Shown: piece after piece, positions 51,592 to 63,958 of the stretch | Numbering within the stretch: position 1 is the first letter of the stretch | Layout: every line of letters begins with the position of its first letter | Origin: Schistocerca nitens | Taxonomy: Eukaryota > Arthropoda > Insecta > Orthoptera > Acrididae | Reading direction: 5' to 3' | Assembly (NCBI RefSeq): GCF_023898315.1 | Contig: NC_064621.1 | Coordinates: 128,648,521-128,712,520, forward strand | DNA: 64,000 nt | Notes under the pieces: model-generated | What the model was told of the DNA's origin: nothing | Seen by the model: only the letters and a program-made list of their open reading frames with translations | The model's database searches: none | Translations under genes and position numbers: made by a program

Positions 51592-52952
51592 CGGCCACTG
51601 TGGACGAGCGATTCTAGGCGCTTCAGTCCGGAACCGCGCTGCTGCTACGGTCGAAGGTTGGAATCATGTCTTGGGCATGGACGTGTGTGATGTCCTTACG
51701 GTACTTAGGTTTAAGTAGTTCTAACAAGGGAACCTCCCCATCGCACCCCCCCTCAGATTTAGTTATAAGTTGGTACAGTGGATAGGCATTGAAAAACTGA
51801 ACACAGATCAATCGAGAAAACAGGAAGAAGGTGTATGGAACTATGAAAAAAATAAGCAAAATATACAAACTGAGTAGTCCATCTTCAAGATAGGCTACAT
51901 TAAGGAGAGTTTTAGTTTAGTAGCGCCGTGGTCCTGTGGTTAGCGTGGGAAGCTGTGGAACGATAGGTGCTTGGTTCAAGTCTTCCCTCGAGTGAAAATT
52001 TCAATTTTTTATTTTCAGACAATTATCAAAGTTCAGGCACACACACACACACACAAGCAACTTCGCTCTCCAAAATTCCAGGACATGTTCAGATTTGCTT
52101 GGACATATGCAGGATTTGACTGTCTACACACGGAAAAATTTGAAAGCGTTGAAAACGTATGTTTTGACAGAGCACAGGGAAAACTGTGCGACTCTGAAAC
52201 TGTTGCATTCATTTGTTGCAGTTTATGTGACAAACTCTTATGTTTTCATCACTTTTTTGGGAGTGATTATCACATCCACAAGAAAACCTAAATCTGGCAA
52301 GGTAGAAGAATCTTTTTATCCATTCGCCAAGTGCACAAGTTAGGTGGGTCGACAACATATTCCTGTCATGTGACGCACATGCCGTCACCAGTGTCGTATA
52401 GAATATATCAGACGTGTTTTCCTCGGCAGGCATCGGTTGACCTATGACCTTGCGATCTAATGTTTTCGGTTCCCATTGGAGAGGCACGTCCTTTCGTCTA
52501 CTAATCGCTCGGTTTTGCGGTACGGTCGCAAAACACAGACACTAAACTTATTACAGTGAACAGAGACGTCAATGAACGAACGGACAGATCATAACTGCGA
52601 AAATAAAGAAATTAAAATTTTCACTGGAGGGTGGACGTGAACCAAGGACCTTTCGTTCCACAGGTGCTCACGCTAACCACGTGACCACGGCGCTCCTGAC
52701 CTCACAGTGCCCTTGATGTTCTTGCACATAGACTACTCAGTTTGTATATTTTGCTTATTTTTTCATAGTTCCACACAACTTATTCCTGTTTTCTTGATTG
52801 ATCTGTGTTCAGTTTTTCAAAGGCCTATCCACTGCTCCAACTTATAAGTAAATCTGAGGGGGGTGCGATGGGGAGGTTTCCTTGTAAGTCTAGGGGACTG
52901 ATTACCTCAGATGTTAAGTCCCATAGTGCTCAGAGCCATTTGAACCATTTGA
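51592..52952 (+). repeat. SINE split by a long-TIR element
   Basis: The left SINE part 51592-51724 (head with GCTGCTACGGTCGAAGGTTG) and the right part 52885-52952 (GTCTAGGGGACTGATTACC ... GAGCCATTTGAACCATTTG). SINE TSD ACGCCATGAGTGC at 51579-51591 and 52953-52965. The split point is inside AGTTCTAAGT. Confidence 0.94.
51725..52884. mobile_element. Non-autonomous long-TIR DNA element (1160 bp) in a SINE
   Basis: Starts CAAGGGAACCTCCCC and ends GGGGAGGTTTCCTTG. TIRs run about 300 bp inward with moderate divergence (51725-52015 against about 52600-52884). 3-bp TSD TAA at 51722-51724 and 52885-52887, as expected for PIF/Harbinger-type elements. Each arm carries a tRNA-like sequence (GTGGTTAGCGTGGGAAGC ... 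TTGGTTCAAGTCTTCC at 51938). The centre has a CA microsatellite (52038-52056) and short frames, but no transposase. The superfamily is inferred from TSD length only. Confidence 0.85.
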
Positions 52953-52965
52953 ACGCCATGAGTGC

Positions 52966-54355
52966 ATACGGTTATAGTCGTCCACAAGTCGTTGCTTTTG
53001 CAGCAGTTAGTTCATTTTCAATCTTATGACATAACTGGGCATTAGAGAGTTTTATAACGCTTCCGAATTTGCAACCTTTAATTTGAGCAAAGCATATTTC
53101 CGATTTTTAAAATGTTGTCTGTATATACTACCATAAATTAATTTAAAATTATCAGCTTTATAACGTTGTCAAATATACATGAGGATTGTAGCAACCGAAA
53201 ATCGTTTGTGGGTGAGGATATCACAAAGGAAAAATAATCAGCATTTCGTCTGAAAACAGCAGGCTGGATACAAATTGTGACTCACTTTGAGGTAGTGGAA
53301 GGAGAACTCCGTCTGAATTCGAAACAGGCATCATTGAGGACGATTTCTGAAAAATGAAAAAAAAAAGTTTCTGAATAAGAATCATCGTTTGATTGCTATC
53401 TTGACTGGCTTCCTGACCCAAGACGTCCCAGAGGCACTGTTGGACTTGAGGCATCTTTCAGGTTTGATGGGGGTCAAAAGAAGAGGAAGTTATTTGCTGG
53501 GCTTTGCAACATTTTTCCTTTCTTAACTAAGTTTGGTCAAATGATACCATATATGCTTGAAGGTCTTCTAGCTGAAGGCAGTGTCGTTCAGTTATACCCC
53601 AAAGCATTGAATAATGCATTATGTAAAAAAAATTATAGCATTTACTATTAATATGCACTTTTTCAAACAGTAAAATCTTAAAATAAAAACAAATCTGTTC
53701 TGTAATCTACATTTAAAAATGTGCATAAAATTTCATACATATGCTATTATTATATACAATAACCTTGGAGTTGTGAAATGTCGAATAGAGAACCTGTGTC
53801 AAGAAGGACACGCATCAAAGACTCATCAGTCATCCTGCGATCTGCTACGGTAGGAGATAGGAGTGGTAGGGTAGTGGTTCGCAAGTGGCAAACCGTCAGC
53901 GGTGAGCGTGGTGGTGAGTGTTGAACAACTAGCGTGAGTAAGTTCGCCTGCAAGTCTTTCCATAATGAGTCAGGAGCTGTGAGGAGCAAAGAGTGGAGAA
54001 TCTGCACTTGTACTTCAGAGCCTTGCAACTCTCTCCCACGTGAGCTGCAGCACACTCCTTGAAAGTTGCCTTTTCAAATGAAGAGCAAAAATAAAAGTCA
54101 TATAATTGTTTTCTGTGTTACTGCAGCATCCTAAAAATCTGACCATTCTTCACCTTCTATTCACAGCTGACAAAAGTTGCTCACAACACTAACCTTTCTT
54201 ATTATAACAGTCTATTCCATGGTGGCTAACTCAGCATGTTGCGTAGGGTGTTGTTGCAGCAGCTTGCTCAAAAATCTTAATGCCACACACCTACATTACT
54301 GGATAGACATTCTGGATCCAAAGAGCGCCAATTCGCTTTCTCCTAGTCACTGATA
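52966..54355. other. Unclassified AT-rich region
   Basis: No gene recognised; only short frames on both strands. Confidence 0.4.
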
Positions 54356-54588
54356 CACTAGTCGTCATTAAAATTGCTACACCACGAAGATGACATGCTA
54401 CAGACGGGAGAAATTTAAGCAACAGGAAGAATATGCTGTGACATGCAAATAATTAGCTTTTCAGAGCATTCACACAACATTGGCGCAGGTGGCGACACCT
54501 ACAACGTGCTGACATGAGGAAAGTTTCCAACCGATTTCTCATACACAAACAGCAGTCAACCGGCGTTGCCTGGTGAAACGTTGTTGTT

Positions 54589-55821
54589 ATGCCTAGCGTA
54601 AGGAGGATAAATGCGTACCATCACGTTTCCGACTTTGATAAAGGTCGGATTGTAGCCTATCACGATTGCGGTTTATCATATCGCGACATTGCTGCTCGCG
54701 TTGGTCGAGATCCAATGACTGTTAGCAGAATATGGAATCGGTGGGTTCAGGATGGTAATACGGAACGCCGTGTTGGATCCCAACGGCCTCGTATCACTAG
54801 CAGTCGAGATGACGGGCATCGGCATGGCTGTAACGGATCGTTCAGCCACGTCTCGATCCCTGAGGCAACGGATGGGGACGTTTGCAAGACAACAACCATC
54901 TGCAGAAACAGTTCGATGACGTTTGCAGCAGCATGGGCTATCAGCTCGGGTTCAAATGGTTCAAATGGCTCTGAGCACTATGGGACTTAACATCTGAGGT
55001 CATCAGTCCCCTAGAACTTAGAACTACTTAAACCTAACCTAAGGACATCACACACATCCATGCCCGAGGCAGGATTCGAACCTGCGACCGTAGCAGTCCC
55101 GCGGTTCCGGACTGCAGCGCCTAGAACCGCAAGACCACCGCGGCCGGCATCAGCTCGGGGACCTTGGCTACGCTTATCCTTGACGCTGCATCACAGACAG
55201 GAGCGCCTGCGATGGTGTACTCAACAGCGAACCTGGGTGCATGAATGGCAAAATGTCATTTTTTCGGATGAATCCAGGTTCTGTTTACAGCATCATGATG
55301 GTCGCATCCGTGTTTGGCGACATCGCGGTGAACGCACATTGGAAGCGTGTATTCGTCATCGCCATACTGGCGTATCACCCGGCGTGATGGTATGGGGTGC
55401 ACGTCTCGGTCACCTCTTGTTCGCATTGACGGCACTTTGAATACTGGACGTTATATTTCAGATGTGTTACGACCCGTGGCTCTACTCTTCATTTGATCTC
55501 TGTGAAACCCTACATTTCAGCAGGATAATGCACGACCGCATGTTGCAGGTCCTGTACGGGCCTTTCTGGATACGGAAAATGTGCGACTGCTGCCCTGGCC
55601 AGCACATTCTCCAGACTCTCACCAATTGAAACCGTCTGGTCAATGTTGGCCGAGCAACTGGCTCGTCACAATACGCCAGTCACTACTCTTGATGAACTGT
55701 GGTATCGTGTTGAAGCTGCGTAGGTAACTGTACCTGTACACGCCGTCCAAGCTCTGTTTGACTCAATGCCCAGGCGTATCAAGGCCGTTATTACGGCCAG
55801 AGGTGGTTGTTCTGGGTACTG
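54589..55821 (+). pseudogene. Tc1 transposase C2, broken
   Basis: ATG 54589 (MPSVRRINAYHHVSDF). HTH: FDKGRIVAYHDCGLSYRDIA. A frameshift near 54.81 kb; the SINE at 54951. After it: VIFSDESRFCLQHHDGRIRVW, GVMVWGA, then frameshifts; FQQDNARPHVAG near 55520. The Glu region is damaged (CCAGACTCTCACCAATTG in place of the SPIEN codons). Ends GGCSGY at TGA 55819-55821. Confidence 0.85.
54951..55148 (-). repeat. SINE in the Tc1 C2 transposase gene
   Basis: Complete, minus strand. A perfect 11-bp TSD ATCAGCTCGGG at 54940-54950 and 55149-55159. The TTAGTTAGG block is slightly shortened. Confidence 0.95.
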
Positions 55822-55926
55822 ATTTCTCAGGATCTGTCTGTTCTAGTATAATATATTTGTCCAGTGAATAGCCGTTTATCATCAGCATTTCTTCTTGATG
55901 TGACAATTTTAATGGCCAGTAGTATA

Positions 55927-57370
55927 GTTCACTCCATTGAAGGATCTAGTTCTTTGAATCAGTTCAGGAGTGGATCATGCGTTTCTAGTTAGCAGTAGAA
56001 TATAAAGGCTGTGAAAGGTAGCTGTGGAGATGATAGGAAGGAACTGTACTGGAACATGAACCCAATGTCAGGATAAATATTGACAAAATTGCCAAACGGA
56101 TATGAGATACAAACGTAAGAGGAAAAACAGGAACCAAGTGGTTTGTTAAGTTCAGGATGGATTGGTAGGAACAGAGTTCCAAGGTAGAAGGCAAGGATAA
56201 CAGAACAAGAAGGCACACCTTGACTAATATGCTAGAAGCCATAAACACAGAAAGGTACAGGAAAAGGACGAACAGACGCCAGTGGAGCATATAAGAGAGG
56301 GAAATACTGAAGATCTGAAAAGAGAAGAGGAAGAGGAATAGGGAAAAAGTACTGGAAGGAGAAAAATAAAATGCAGTGCATGGAGTGGATATCTGTGATC
56401 CTACATAGCCCATAACGAAAAAATAAGAAGTGAACAGCACATAAAGTGGTTGCATTCTTTCAAAACACAACATTGTGGGTTACTTACATAGCCATATGGA
56501 TGAATGAAATAAGACTGACACAAATTAAAATTAAGTTTAGGTGTCTACTGAATATTCGTGAACTACAACAGGAAACGTGGGTTTGTACGTGATCGTGTTT
56601 GCTGCCATTGCGGTTAGCAGTCTCTTCACTGTTGTGGCAGAGTGGAAAGCGTCCGAGGCTATTAAACAGCTCGAATGCTGTCATACTCGTGCTGGAAGTC
56701 CCGCCTGCGGTCTGCTAGCTTGTAAATGCATGTTTACTGATGGAGGGGTGTCCCGGTGGTAGTCGTTAATCCCTATAACGTCGACGCCCTGCACTATATA
56801 GTGTCGTTGGATGCCGTTTCCAGATCCTCAGTAAGTTCCTCAGCAGCCCCCCTCCTTATTTCCCCCCCCCCTCCCCAACGACGTTTCTCGGAATCTTTTT
56901 GTTACATCAAGTGAATTGTTCCCATGTGAATGAATGAATGTCCGTTATTTCCTAAGAGAATGAGTGTATTTCTTTTTCAGTAACCTATACCGGAATTTAT
57001 AAAAAGATTTTTTGATTTTTTATATAGTGGGGCAGATGGACCCTCAGATATTTGGGCAGTGGGGGAGGGACTTCTTCCAGTTTCGGTATTTGCCTTACAA
57101 CCAATGAAAACCTTTCGAAAACTTCTATGAAAGCAAGAGGATTGGATGTATTTCAATTATGGGACAATACGTACTCACAAAAAATGATAGCCTAATGTGC
57201 GTGTAAATGTACTTGCTTTTGCCTATTCAGAGTAAGGCCAGTGACTTACTCCACATTCATAGTGTAAAGGAATCTAATGTTCCCTGAGAGATAGGAAGTA
57301 TAATCCATTGCAAACTAATGCTTCTAGAGCTCATTGTAACTCATATCTCTAGAAATACAGATTTTAAATG
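55927..57370. other. Unclassified region, purine-rich left half
   Basis: 56000-56480 is A/G-rich on the plus strand, so its complement gives a 162-codon Phe/Leu/Ser-rich open frame that is a compositional artefact. C-run at 56861-56873. No gene recognised. Confidence 0.4.
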
Positions 57371-57384
57371 GCGTTTTCCGCTTC

Positions 57385-57598
57385 AAAAATGGTTCAAATG
57401 GCTCTGAGCACTATGGGACTCAACTGCTGTGGTCATAAGTCCCCTAGAACTTAGAACTACTTAAACCTAACTAACCTAAGGACAGCACACAACACCCAGC
57501 CATCACGAGGCAGAGAAAATCCCTGACCCCGCCGGGAATCGAACCCGGGAACCCGGGCGTGGGAAGCGAGAACGCTACCGCACGACCACGAGATGCGG
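57385..57598 (-). repeat. SINE with tRNA-Gly-like head
   Basis: Minus strand, third Gly-headed copy. TSD GCGTTTTCCGCTTC (57371-57384) and GCGTTTTTCGCTTC (57599-57612), one mismatch. Confidence 0.93.
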
Positions 57599-57701
57599 GC
57601 GTTTTTCGCTTCGTACATATCATCTGTTGCTAAAGCATTTTTACCTATATTTCCTAGTTTCGCATGAATAGTAACCATGTTATAGTTTCATCATCACAAT
57701 G

Positions 57702-57896
57702 TGCCGGCCGGAGCGGCTGAGAGGTTCTAGGCGCTACAGTCTGGAACCGCGCGACCGCTACGGTCGCAGGTTCGAATCCTGCCTCGGGCATGGATGTGTG
57801 TCGTGTCCTTAGGTTAGTTACGTTTAAGTAGTTCTAAGTTCTAGGGGACTGATGACCTCAGAAGTCAAGTCCCATAGTGCTCAGAGCCATTTGAAC
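57702..57896 (+). repeat. SINE, Ser/Leu-like head
   Basis: Plus strand, complete. Likely TSD CATCACAATG (57692-57701) and CATCAGAATG (57897-57906), one mismatch. Confidence 0.9.
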
Positions 57897-58229
57897 CATC
57901 AGAATGCGTTCACAGTTATCCTGTTTCACAGCCTCTTCGACATTCTTCTCGACATTCTAAACGATGTCCTGTGTTCTATCAGTAACAAAGATTTCACACG
58001 TTTAAAACACATTCTATTCGAAAATCGCAATTACAAAACTGACACCAAGAAACGATATAACTAGCACAAAAAGTGCTCACTAGCAGATTCTACGTAATGA
58101 TCGCACGCTGCTTTTCAAGCTCGATCGGAATGAAATTGTTAGTTGGTCTGTACGGCAATTGCAGCGTTCTTCGGAAAAGTACACCTCTCCAACACGAGCG
58201 TTACTCGCTCTTCAGTGTACAGACGGACT

Positions 58230-60720
58230 ATACACCCATAGTACGAAGTGAAATGGAAAGGAATATGGATTTCTTGTCAGACGAATATAGGGGTAACATC
58301 ATCAGCAGCAGAAAGTGTTGTAATGGGAGTAAGATTCGTTGTGAGAAAGAATATCGTTAAATAGTGATCGTTAAATAGTGAGTGTAGTGAATACTACAGT
58401 GATAGAATTACTCTCATCGGAATCGGTAACGAAAAATCACTACCAACAGTAGTCAAGGTACACATTCCGACGTCACAAGCAGAGGAAGAACACAGAGAGC
58501 GCGCTGAACAGGTACTTGCGTATGTAAAGGGAGATGAAAATCTAATAATCATGGAGGATGGGAACGTTGTAGTACGGGAAGGTATAGAAAAAATTAAAGG
58601 ATAAAAGCTCTACGAGTTTTCCAAAAGATTTCAGCTATTTATAGCAATTATTCTGTTCATGGTACAAAATAGGGAGAGGCAAACGCGCAAAATATCTGGA
58701 GATAGGAACTGATACCAGCTACATTACATGATAGTGAGTTAGAGATTCCGAATTGAGATTACTGGAAAAGTGTATCCTGGAGGAGATATAAATGTAGATC
58801 ACGTTTTGGTAATGGTGAAAAATAGGCAGGAACTGAAGTACGTGTAAGCGTATGAAAAAGTGGGATACTGAAGTTTTGAAGAATGAGTACTTCAAGTTCT
58901 CTGACGCCGTAGATACTGCGATACGAAATACCACTACAGGAGTTCAATTGAAGAGGAATGGACACTATTCAAAAGGGAAATCACAGGAGTGAGACATATA
59001 TAGGTACAAGCTAACATAACAAAACTGCGTTTTATATCCATATGTAATATAAGTCACTTAGAAATGGAATCAGTAGGAGGAACGGGGGGGGGGGGGAGGG
59101 AGAGAAAAATAAATGGCTGTGGAATAAATATGAAAAAATGAAAATGAAAGTGATTCTTGGAAAGACAGGAATGTCAAAGTAACTGTTGATGAAATGGAAA
59201 ACAAAGACATCAGTATTAGGAGCGCAAGAGGAATTAGTCTGTCAATGAAAAGTGGAGAGCAGGTGTTGAAAACAGTGCAATGAGGGCCCTTAAGATGCAG
59301 AGAAACTGATAACCTGATAGAAGATTAATTTGGGCTCTATTCAAGTGCCGAAGGAGATGCAGTATTAGAGAGAGCGTTTGACAGAGCTGTGGAATTCTTG
59401 CGGGCAAGACAAAATAACATTCCTGTCGAATTTTGTAAAATCATTGACGGGTGTGTGACCTGGTAACCTAAACACTATTCGAACTAACGTGTGCAGTCCA
59501 TGAGACTGACGACATAGCGTCGGCATTGCGGAGAAAATGTTATCCAGACCGGTCCGAAGATACCAAAGTCTGATAAATGTGAGAGCCAACGCACACTCAG
59601 GTTAAGAATTCACGCATCCACATCGCAAACAGGAAAAATACGGAGAAGAGTGGCAGTCTGTTTAGTTCAGGAAAGATAATGGAGGCAAGACTATAAGAAA
59701 GGTTAAACAGTCATAGAATAAGTCTACCTAGAAAGAGCGGTCGGCAAAGTAAAACGATAGAAGATGATTTAAACTCTCAAGAAAACATGTATGAGTTTTA
59801 AGGTGGTAATTCAAAATATGTACAAGAGGGAACGGTACGGATGGAAGATTAACAGCTCGGATTAAAAACGGAGTAAAGGGGCGCTGCAGTTTCTCTCGAC
59901 TATTGTTCGAATTATACGTAGATGAAGTAATGACGGATATAAAAGGAAATTGATAGGTTAAAATCCATGGTGAGTAGACATCAGCGAAGAGGCTGGTGGA
60001 GGCACTAACACTCTCAGTGTAAATGAGAAAGAACTGCAGGATCTCTTATAAGGAATTACGAGTCTAATGAGCACAGAATATGGGCTGGAATAAAATGAAT
60101 GAAGAAAAAGGTAACTAGTACTGAAAAGTATGATCTTAACGATAAAATAAACATAAAAACTGGGAATTAAGTACTGGACGAAGTGATGAAAATCTGTTAA
60201 TTGCAAGCAAATTTACACATGAATGACGGCGCAAGAAATGTGTGAAAAACGCACTATCACAGAAAAAGAAGACATATCTAGCTAAAATATTTGTACCTCT
60301 CTGAAACATATGTATTAATTTTAGGGCGAATTTTCTGTACAGAAGTGAATCATTCATGGACTGCGGGAAATCAGGAAAAGAAAATGTTTGAGATGTGTTA
60401 AGGATACTAAAAATTAAGTAGAAAAATAAGATAAGAAATGATCTTGTTCTCCCCAGAATCAGCAAGGAAAAACATATGTGGAGAATTGGAAGAAAGAACA
60501 GAGTGGTGGAATAAATGCTAACAAGTTAGGGAATAATTGGTATGACGCTATACGGAGTCGTAGAGGCTAAAAAAATTTGTAGGAAAAGACTGAAATATAT
60601 ACAACAAATAATTAAGGACATCAGATATAAGTGCTGTTCTAAGATGAAGAGGCTACAAATGAGAGGAATTACTGGCAGCGAGCATCAAACGAGTCAGAGG
60701 AATGATAAATTGATAACGTC
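58230..60720 (+). pseudogene. Heavily decayed RTE-like LINE
   Basis: Plus strand, many frameshifts and stops, but the order of motifs is right. Endonuclease: NGVRFVVRKNIV (about 58340), KGDENLIIMEDGN (58530; the GDWN box reads EDGN) and NVDHVLVMVK (58795). Then RNNIPVEF-like linker (59410), RT fragments VVIQNMYKR (59805), FSRLLFELYVDEVM (59895) and SENEKELQDLL (60015). C-terminal IQQIIKDIRYKCCSKMKRL at 60600-60660 corresponds to the tail of RTE ORFs. Much older than the RTE at 22.8-26.1 kb. G-run at 59082-59093. Confidence 0.65.
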
Positions 60721-60788
60721 GAACTACTCGTTCCCTCCGAACACCGCAAGAAAGAGTCCATAAAAATCTTGTAACTGGTCTCACGCAG

Positions 60789-61045
60789 TGGTGATGATGA
60801 TGAAGTCCCGTACTCCTTGACAGAGCGTAGGGGAACGATGCGGGAGACCCGCACCGCCGTACTAGGCAAGGTCCTAGTGGAGGTGGTTTGCCATTGCCTT
60901 CCTCCGACCGTAATGGGGATGAATGATGATGGTGAAGACGACACAGCAACACCCAGTCTTCTCGAGGCAGGTGAAAATCCCTGACCCCGCAGCGAATCGA
61001 AGCCGGGACCCCGTGCTCAGAAAGTGAGAACGCTACCCCGAGACC
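60789..61045 (-). repeat. tRNA-derived SINE, distinct family
   Basis: Minus-strand head GGTAGCGTTCTCACTTTC with B-box-like GGCTTCGATTCGC, then GGGGTCAGGGATTTTCACC, CATCATCATTCATCCCCATT and a conserved-looking core GGAAGGCAATGGCAAACCAC, ending near CATCATCATCACCACTG. The head resembles the Gly-headed SINEs but the body is different. No TSD identified. Confidence 0.7.
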
Positions 61046-61049
61046 ACGG

Positions 61050-61685
61050 ATAGGATGCTAAAACGAAAATGTTGTCAATGATATTTCTTGTGTTAGTTTT
61101 TGTCATGTTAATTCTTAATTATCTTTAATTCGACGGGAGCCATTAGTAGACTACCAGCAGAAGCTTACCTCGTTGCTCTGTGACATCACAATCAAATATC
61201 TGTCTCACAGCATACTGATTACTGTGAAATAACTTTGACATAAAGGCAAATTATAAGTAAAGTTGCAACTGGACTAGTAAAGAATGGCAGAGGATTTCGT
61301 GCTGTTGAAATGCGAGGCGCTGTATACACTGTCTCCGTCCGAACACCAGGGAGAGACCACTATAACCCAACCAGGGATATGGCTCATTTCAGGAGAAGAC
61401 ACACAACGTTGTGCCTACATCCCCCCTCCCACTTTTGACATGGTACAGGAAAGTTGTCTTTAGCATTGGGTGACCGCTGGGGTACTCCGATAGTCTCTCC
61501 AAGTGGATACTAGGAGATTTGATATCTCTCATGGCGGTTATTACATTAACTTTTAGCAAACAACATATGGTGTAATCAACTTTAGAACAGCGGTTAACGA
61601 TATTGATATTCACAAGCTTGAGAGTTATTCACAGGACAGAGTAGTTGAGTGAATGTGTAGAAGTCAGGTACAAGTAAGATGTAAC
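61050..61685. other. Unclassified region
   Basis: No gene or repeat recognised. Confidence 0.35.
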
Positions 61686-61687
61686 TA

Positions 61688-63095
61688 CACTGCTGGCCAC
61701 CGTAAATGCAACACCCTGAAGGAAGCATCCGAATCAAGTGAAATTTACACCATGAGTTTGCAGCGATGAGATATGCAACTGATTTGAATTTCAGCGCAGA
61801 CGCACATCACGCGCGCCTGTGGCGCCACCTCATAGCGCCATTTAAGGCTTGGCGATTTCGACGAGTGTACGTTCGGCATGTGTGTTTACCTTGTGGTTGT
61901 TTCACAAGACGATCAGTTATGCCTCGTAGACAACAGCGAACATCTTTTGATCAAGTATCCGAGTTCGACAGAGGGAGGATAGTGGCTTACCGAGATTGTG
62001 GATTATCATACAGAGAAATCGCTAGTCGTGTTGGACGAAACCAAACAACTGTAATGCGGATATGTGACCGTTGGATGCAGGAGGGTACGACGGACCGACG
62101 TGGTCGATCGCATTCACCTCGGTGCACCACTGCACGTGCTGATAGACAAATTTTGCGCATGGCAGTGACGGATCGCTCAGTGACATCCCGAACCATAGCA
62201 CAGCACATTGCGTCTGTAACGCATCATCCAGTGTCTGCGCGTACCATTCGACGCCGTTTACAGCAGAGTGGTCTGTCCGCAAGACGTCCATTGCTTCGTC
62301 TACCATTGACGCAGAACCACAGACGTCTCCGTCGCCAATGGTGTGATGACAGACGGATGTGGACGGCAGAATGGAATGACTTTGTCTTTACTGACGAGGC
62401 ACGCTTCTGTCTGCAGCACCACGATGGTCGGATTCGAGTGTGGAGACACCGTGGAGAGAGGATGCTGGACAGCTGCATTATGCACCGCCACACTGGTCTT
62501 GCACCGGGTATTATGCTATGAGGCGGTATTCGATATTACTCTTGCACGCCTCTAGTACGCATTGCCGGTACTTTAAATAGCCGGCGCTACATATCCGAGG
62601 TGCTGGAGCCAGTTGTCCTTCCTTACCTTCAGGGCTCGGCCACAGCCATATTTCAACAGGATAATGCGCGACCACACGTGGCACGCATTGTCCAAAGGTT
62701 CTTCGTCAATAACCAGATTGAATTGCTTCCCTGGCCGGCTCGCTCTCCGGATCTTTCGCCGATAGAAAACATGTGGTCCATGGTTGCTCAACGAGTGACC
62801 CAGATTACATCCCCAGCTGCCACACCAGATGATCTTTGGCAACGTGTGGAAGCTGCTTGGGCTGCTGTAGCCCAGGAACACATCCAACGTCTCTTTGACT
62901 CAATGCCGAGACGTGTGGCAGCGGTGATCTCCAACAATGGCGGCTACTCTGGCTACTGATTCTGGCAGGAACCACATGTCACAGACGTCTGTAAACGTAA
63001 TCGTTTGGTACTTGGTCAACATGTTATCTACAAAATAAATTTTGTTGTGCTACCTCTTGTCTTTCTTGGTGTTGCATTTACGGTGGCCAGCAGTG
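61688..63095 (+). mobile_element. Tc1-like element, copy A3
   Basis: 1408 bp, the same length as A1. TIRs of 28 bp identical to A1, TA on both sides (61686-61687, 63096-63097). Confidence 0.94.
61919..62959 (+). pseudogene. Tc1 transposase A3, one nonsense codon
   Basis: Same frame and length as the intact copy at 12.27 kb (346 codons from ATG 61919). The single disabling change is TGG to TGA at 62519-62521 in the IMVWGG motif, next to a Val-to-Leu change. VFTDEARF, FQQDNARPHVAR and SPDLSPIENMW are all intact. It reads PWPARSPDLSP and VAQRVTQIT where copy A1 has PWPAGSPDLSP and VAQRVTHIT. Very recently inactivated. Confidence 0.93.
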
Positions 63096-63097
63096 TA

Positions 63098-63798
63098 TGT
63101 ACTGAGTATGTCAAGATGGCAAGAGCACTGTGAACTGATACTGGTCACTAGTGGTGATAACGAGGGAATAAATGTTATGATGAGACTCGCAAGAGATGGT
63201 GGGCACTAATATGTTTATGAACACATGACCGATTAGGTAGAAACATTAGATGAACAATAAAGTGATGTGTCTTTATAAGAACTATCTTCGCAACACTAGC
63301 ATACTGAATGTAACTAAGTTAACGTAAATACAGTACTAATTAGTAATAGGGTACTATCTATAATCTGCATGGAATTCTCACGGCTCTGGGTTTAGCTAAC
63401 AGTAAGTCGTGAATAACGTGCGTTATATTAGTTATAGTGTACCACGTACTTAATGAGGCTGAGAAGCCGCCTTTTGTTGGAGGCTTCATTTTCTTGAATG
63501 AGGTTTGCACGACTGTTGCTTCTGTCGCAGCAAGTCATAAGATATAATGCTAACCTCATAGGCCGTCTTCCTCGGACAGCAGTAAGTAATGCTAGATCTT
63601 ATTCACTACATATTTAAGTGTAGGCATTTTTCCTTTCTTGCCTGTAATAATTAGCTAGACATCTAGTCTGCATACGGTGTCAGTAGATTTCAGACACACT
63701 GGTCACGTTCAGGTAATCAGGACGTATGTACGTGTGTACTACGAGTATACACACACTGCGAGGAACCTAACTGCAGCTGCACGCAAACGTAACATACT
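63098..63798. other. Unclassified AT-rich region
   Basis: No gene recognised. Confidence 0.4.
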
Positions 63799-63958
63799 GC
63801 ACGATCGTATTCATTTGGTGAGATCTTTGAGCGGAACAAATGCAGTACTCACTACAAACTACAGAGTGGGTTTTGTCTGCACGATCGTATTCTTTTTGGT
63901 GAGATCTTTGAGCGGAACAAATGCAGTACTCACTACAAACTACAGAGTGGGTTTTGTC
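63799..63958. repeat. 80-bp tandem duplication (two units)
   Basis: Units start at 63799 and 63879 (GCACGATCGTATTC...GGGTTTTGTC). They are nearly identical; the only visible differences are around ATTCATTTGG against ATTCTTTTTGG and the last bases. Confidence 0.9.

Larger units (their letters stand above)
54356..55924 (+). mobile_element. Tc1-like element, copy C2, split by a SINE
   Basis: Left terminal repeat from 54356 (CACTAGTCGTCATTAAAATT) after TA; right end CAATTTTAATGGCCAGTAGT to 55924, then TA. Same family as 32.64 kb. About 1.36 kb without the SINE. Confidence 0.88.

Noticed and set aside
52038..52056. CA microsatellite as a functional element
   Set aside because: Simple-sequence run inside the non-autonomous TIR element; no evidence of function.
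55985..56473. 162-codon minus-strand open frame, hydrophobic, looks like membrane protein
   Set aside because: The plus strand is A/G-rich here; the Phe/Leu/Ser-rich product follows from composition. No start context, domain or conservation evidence.
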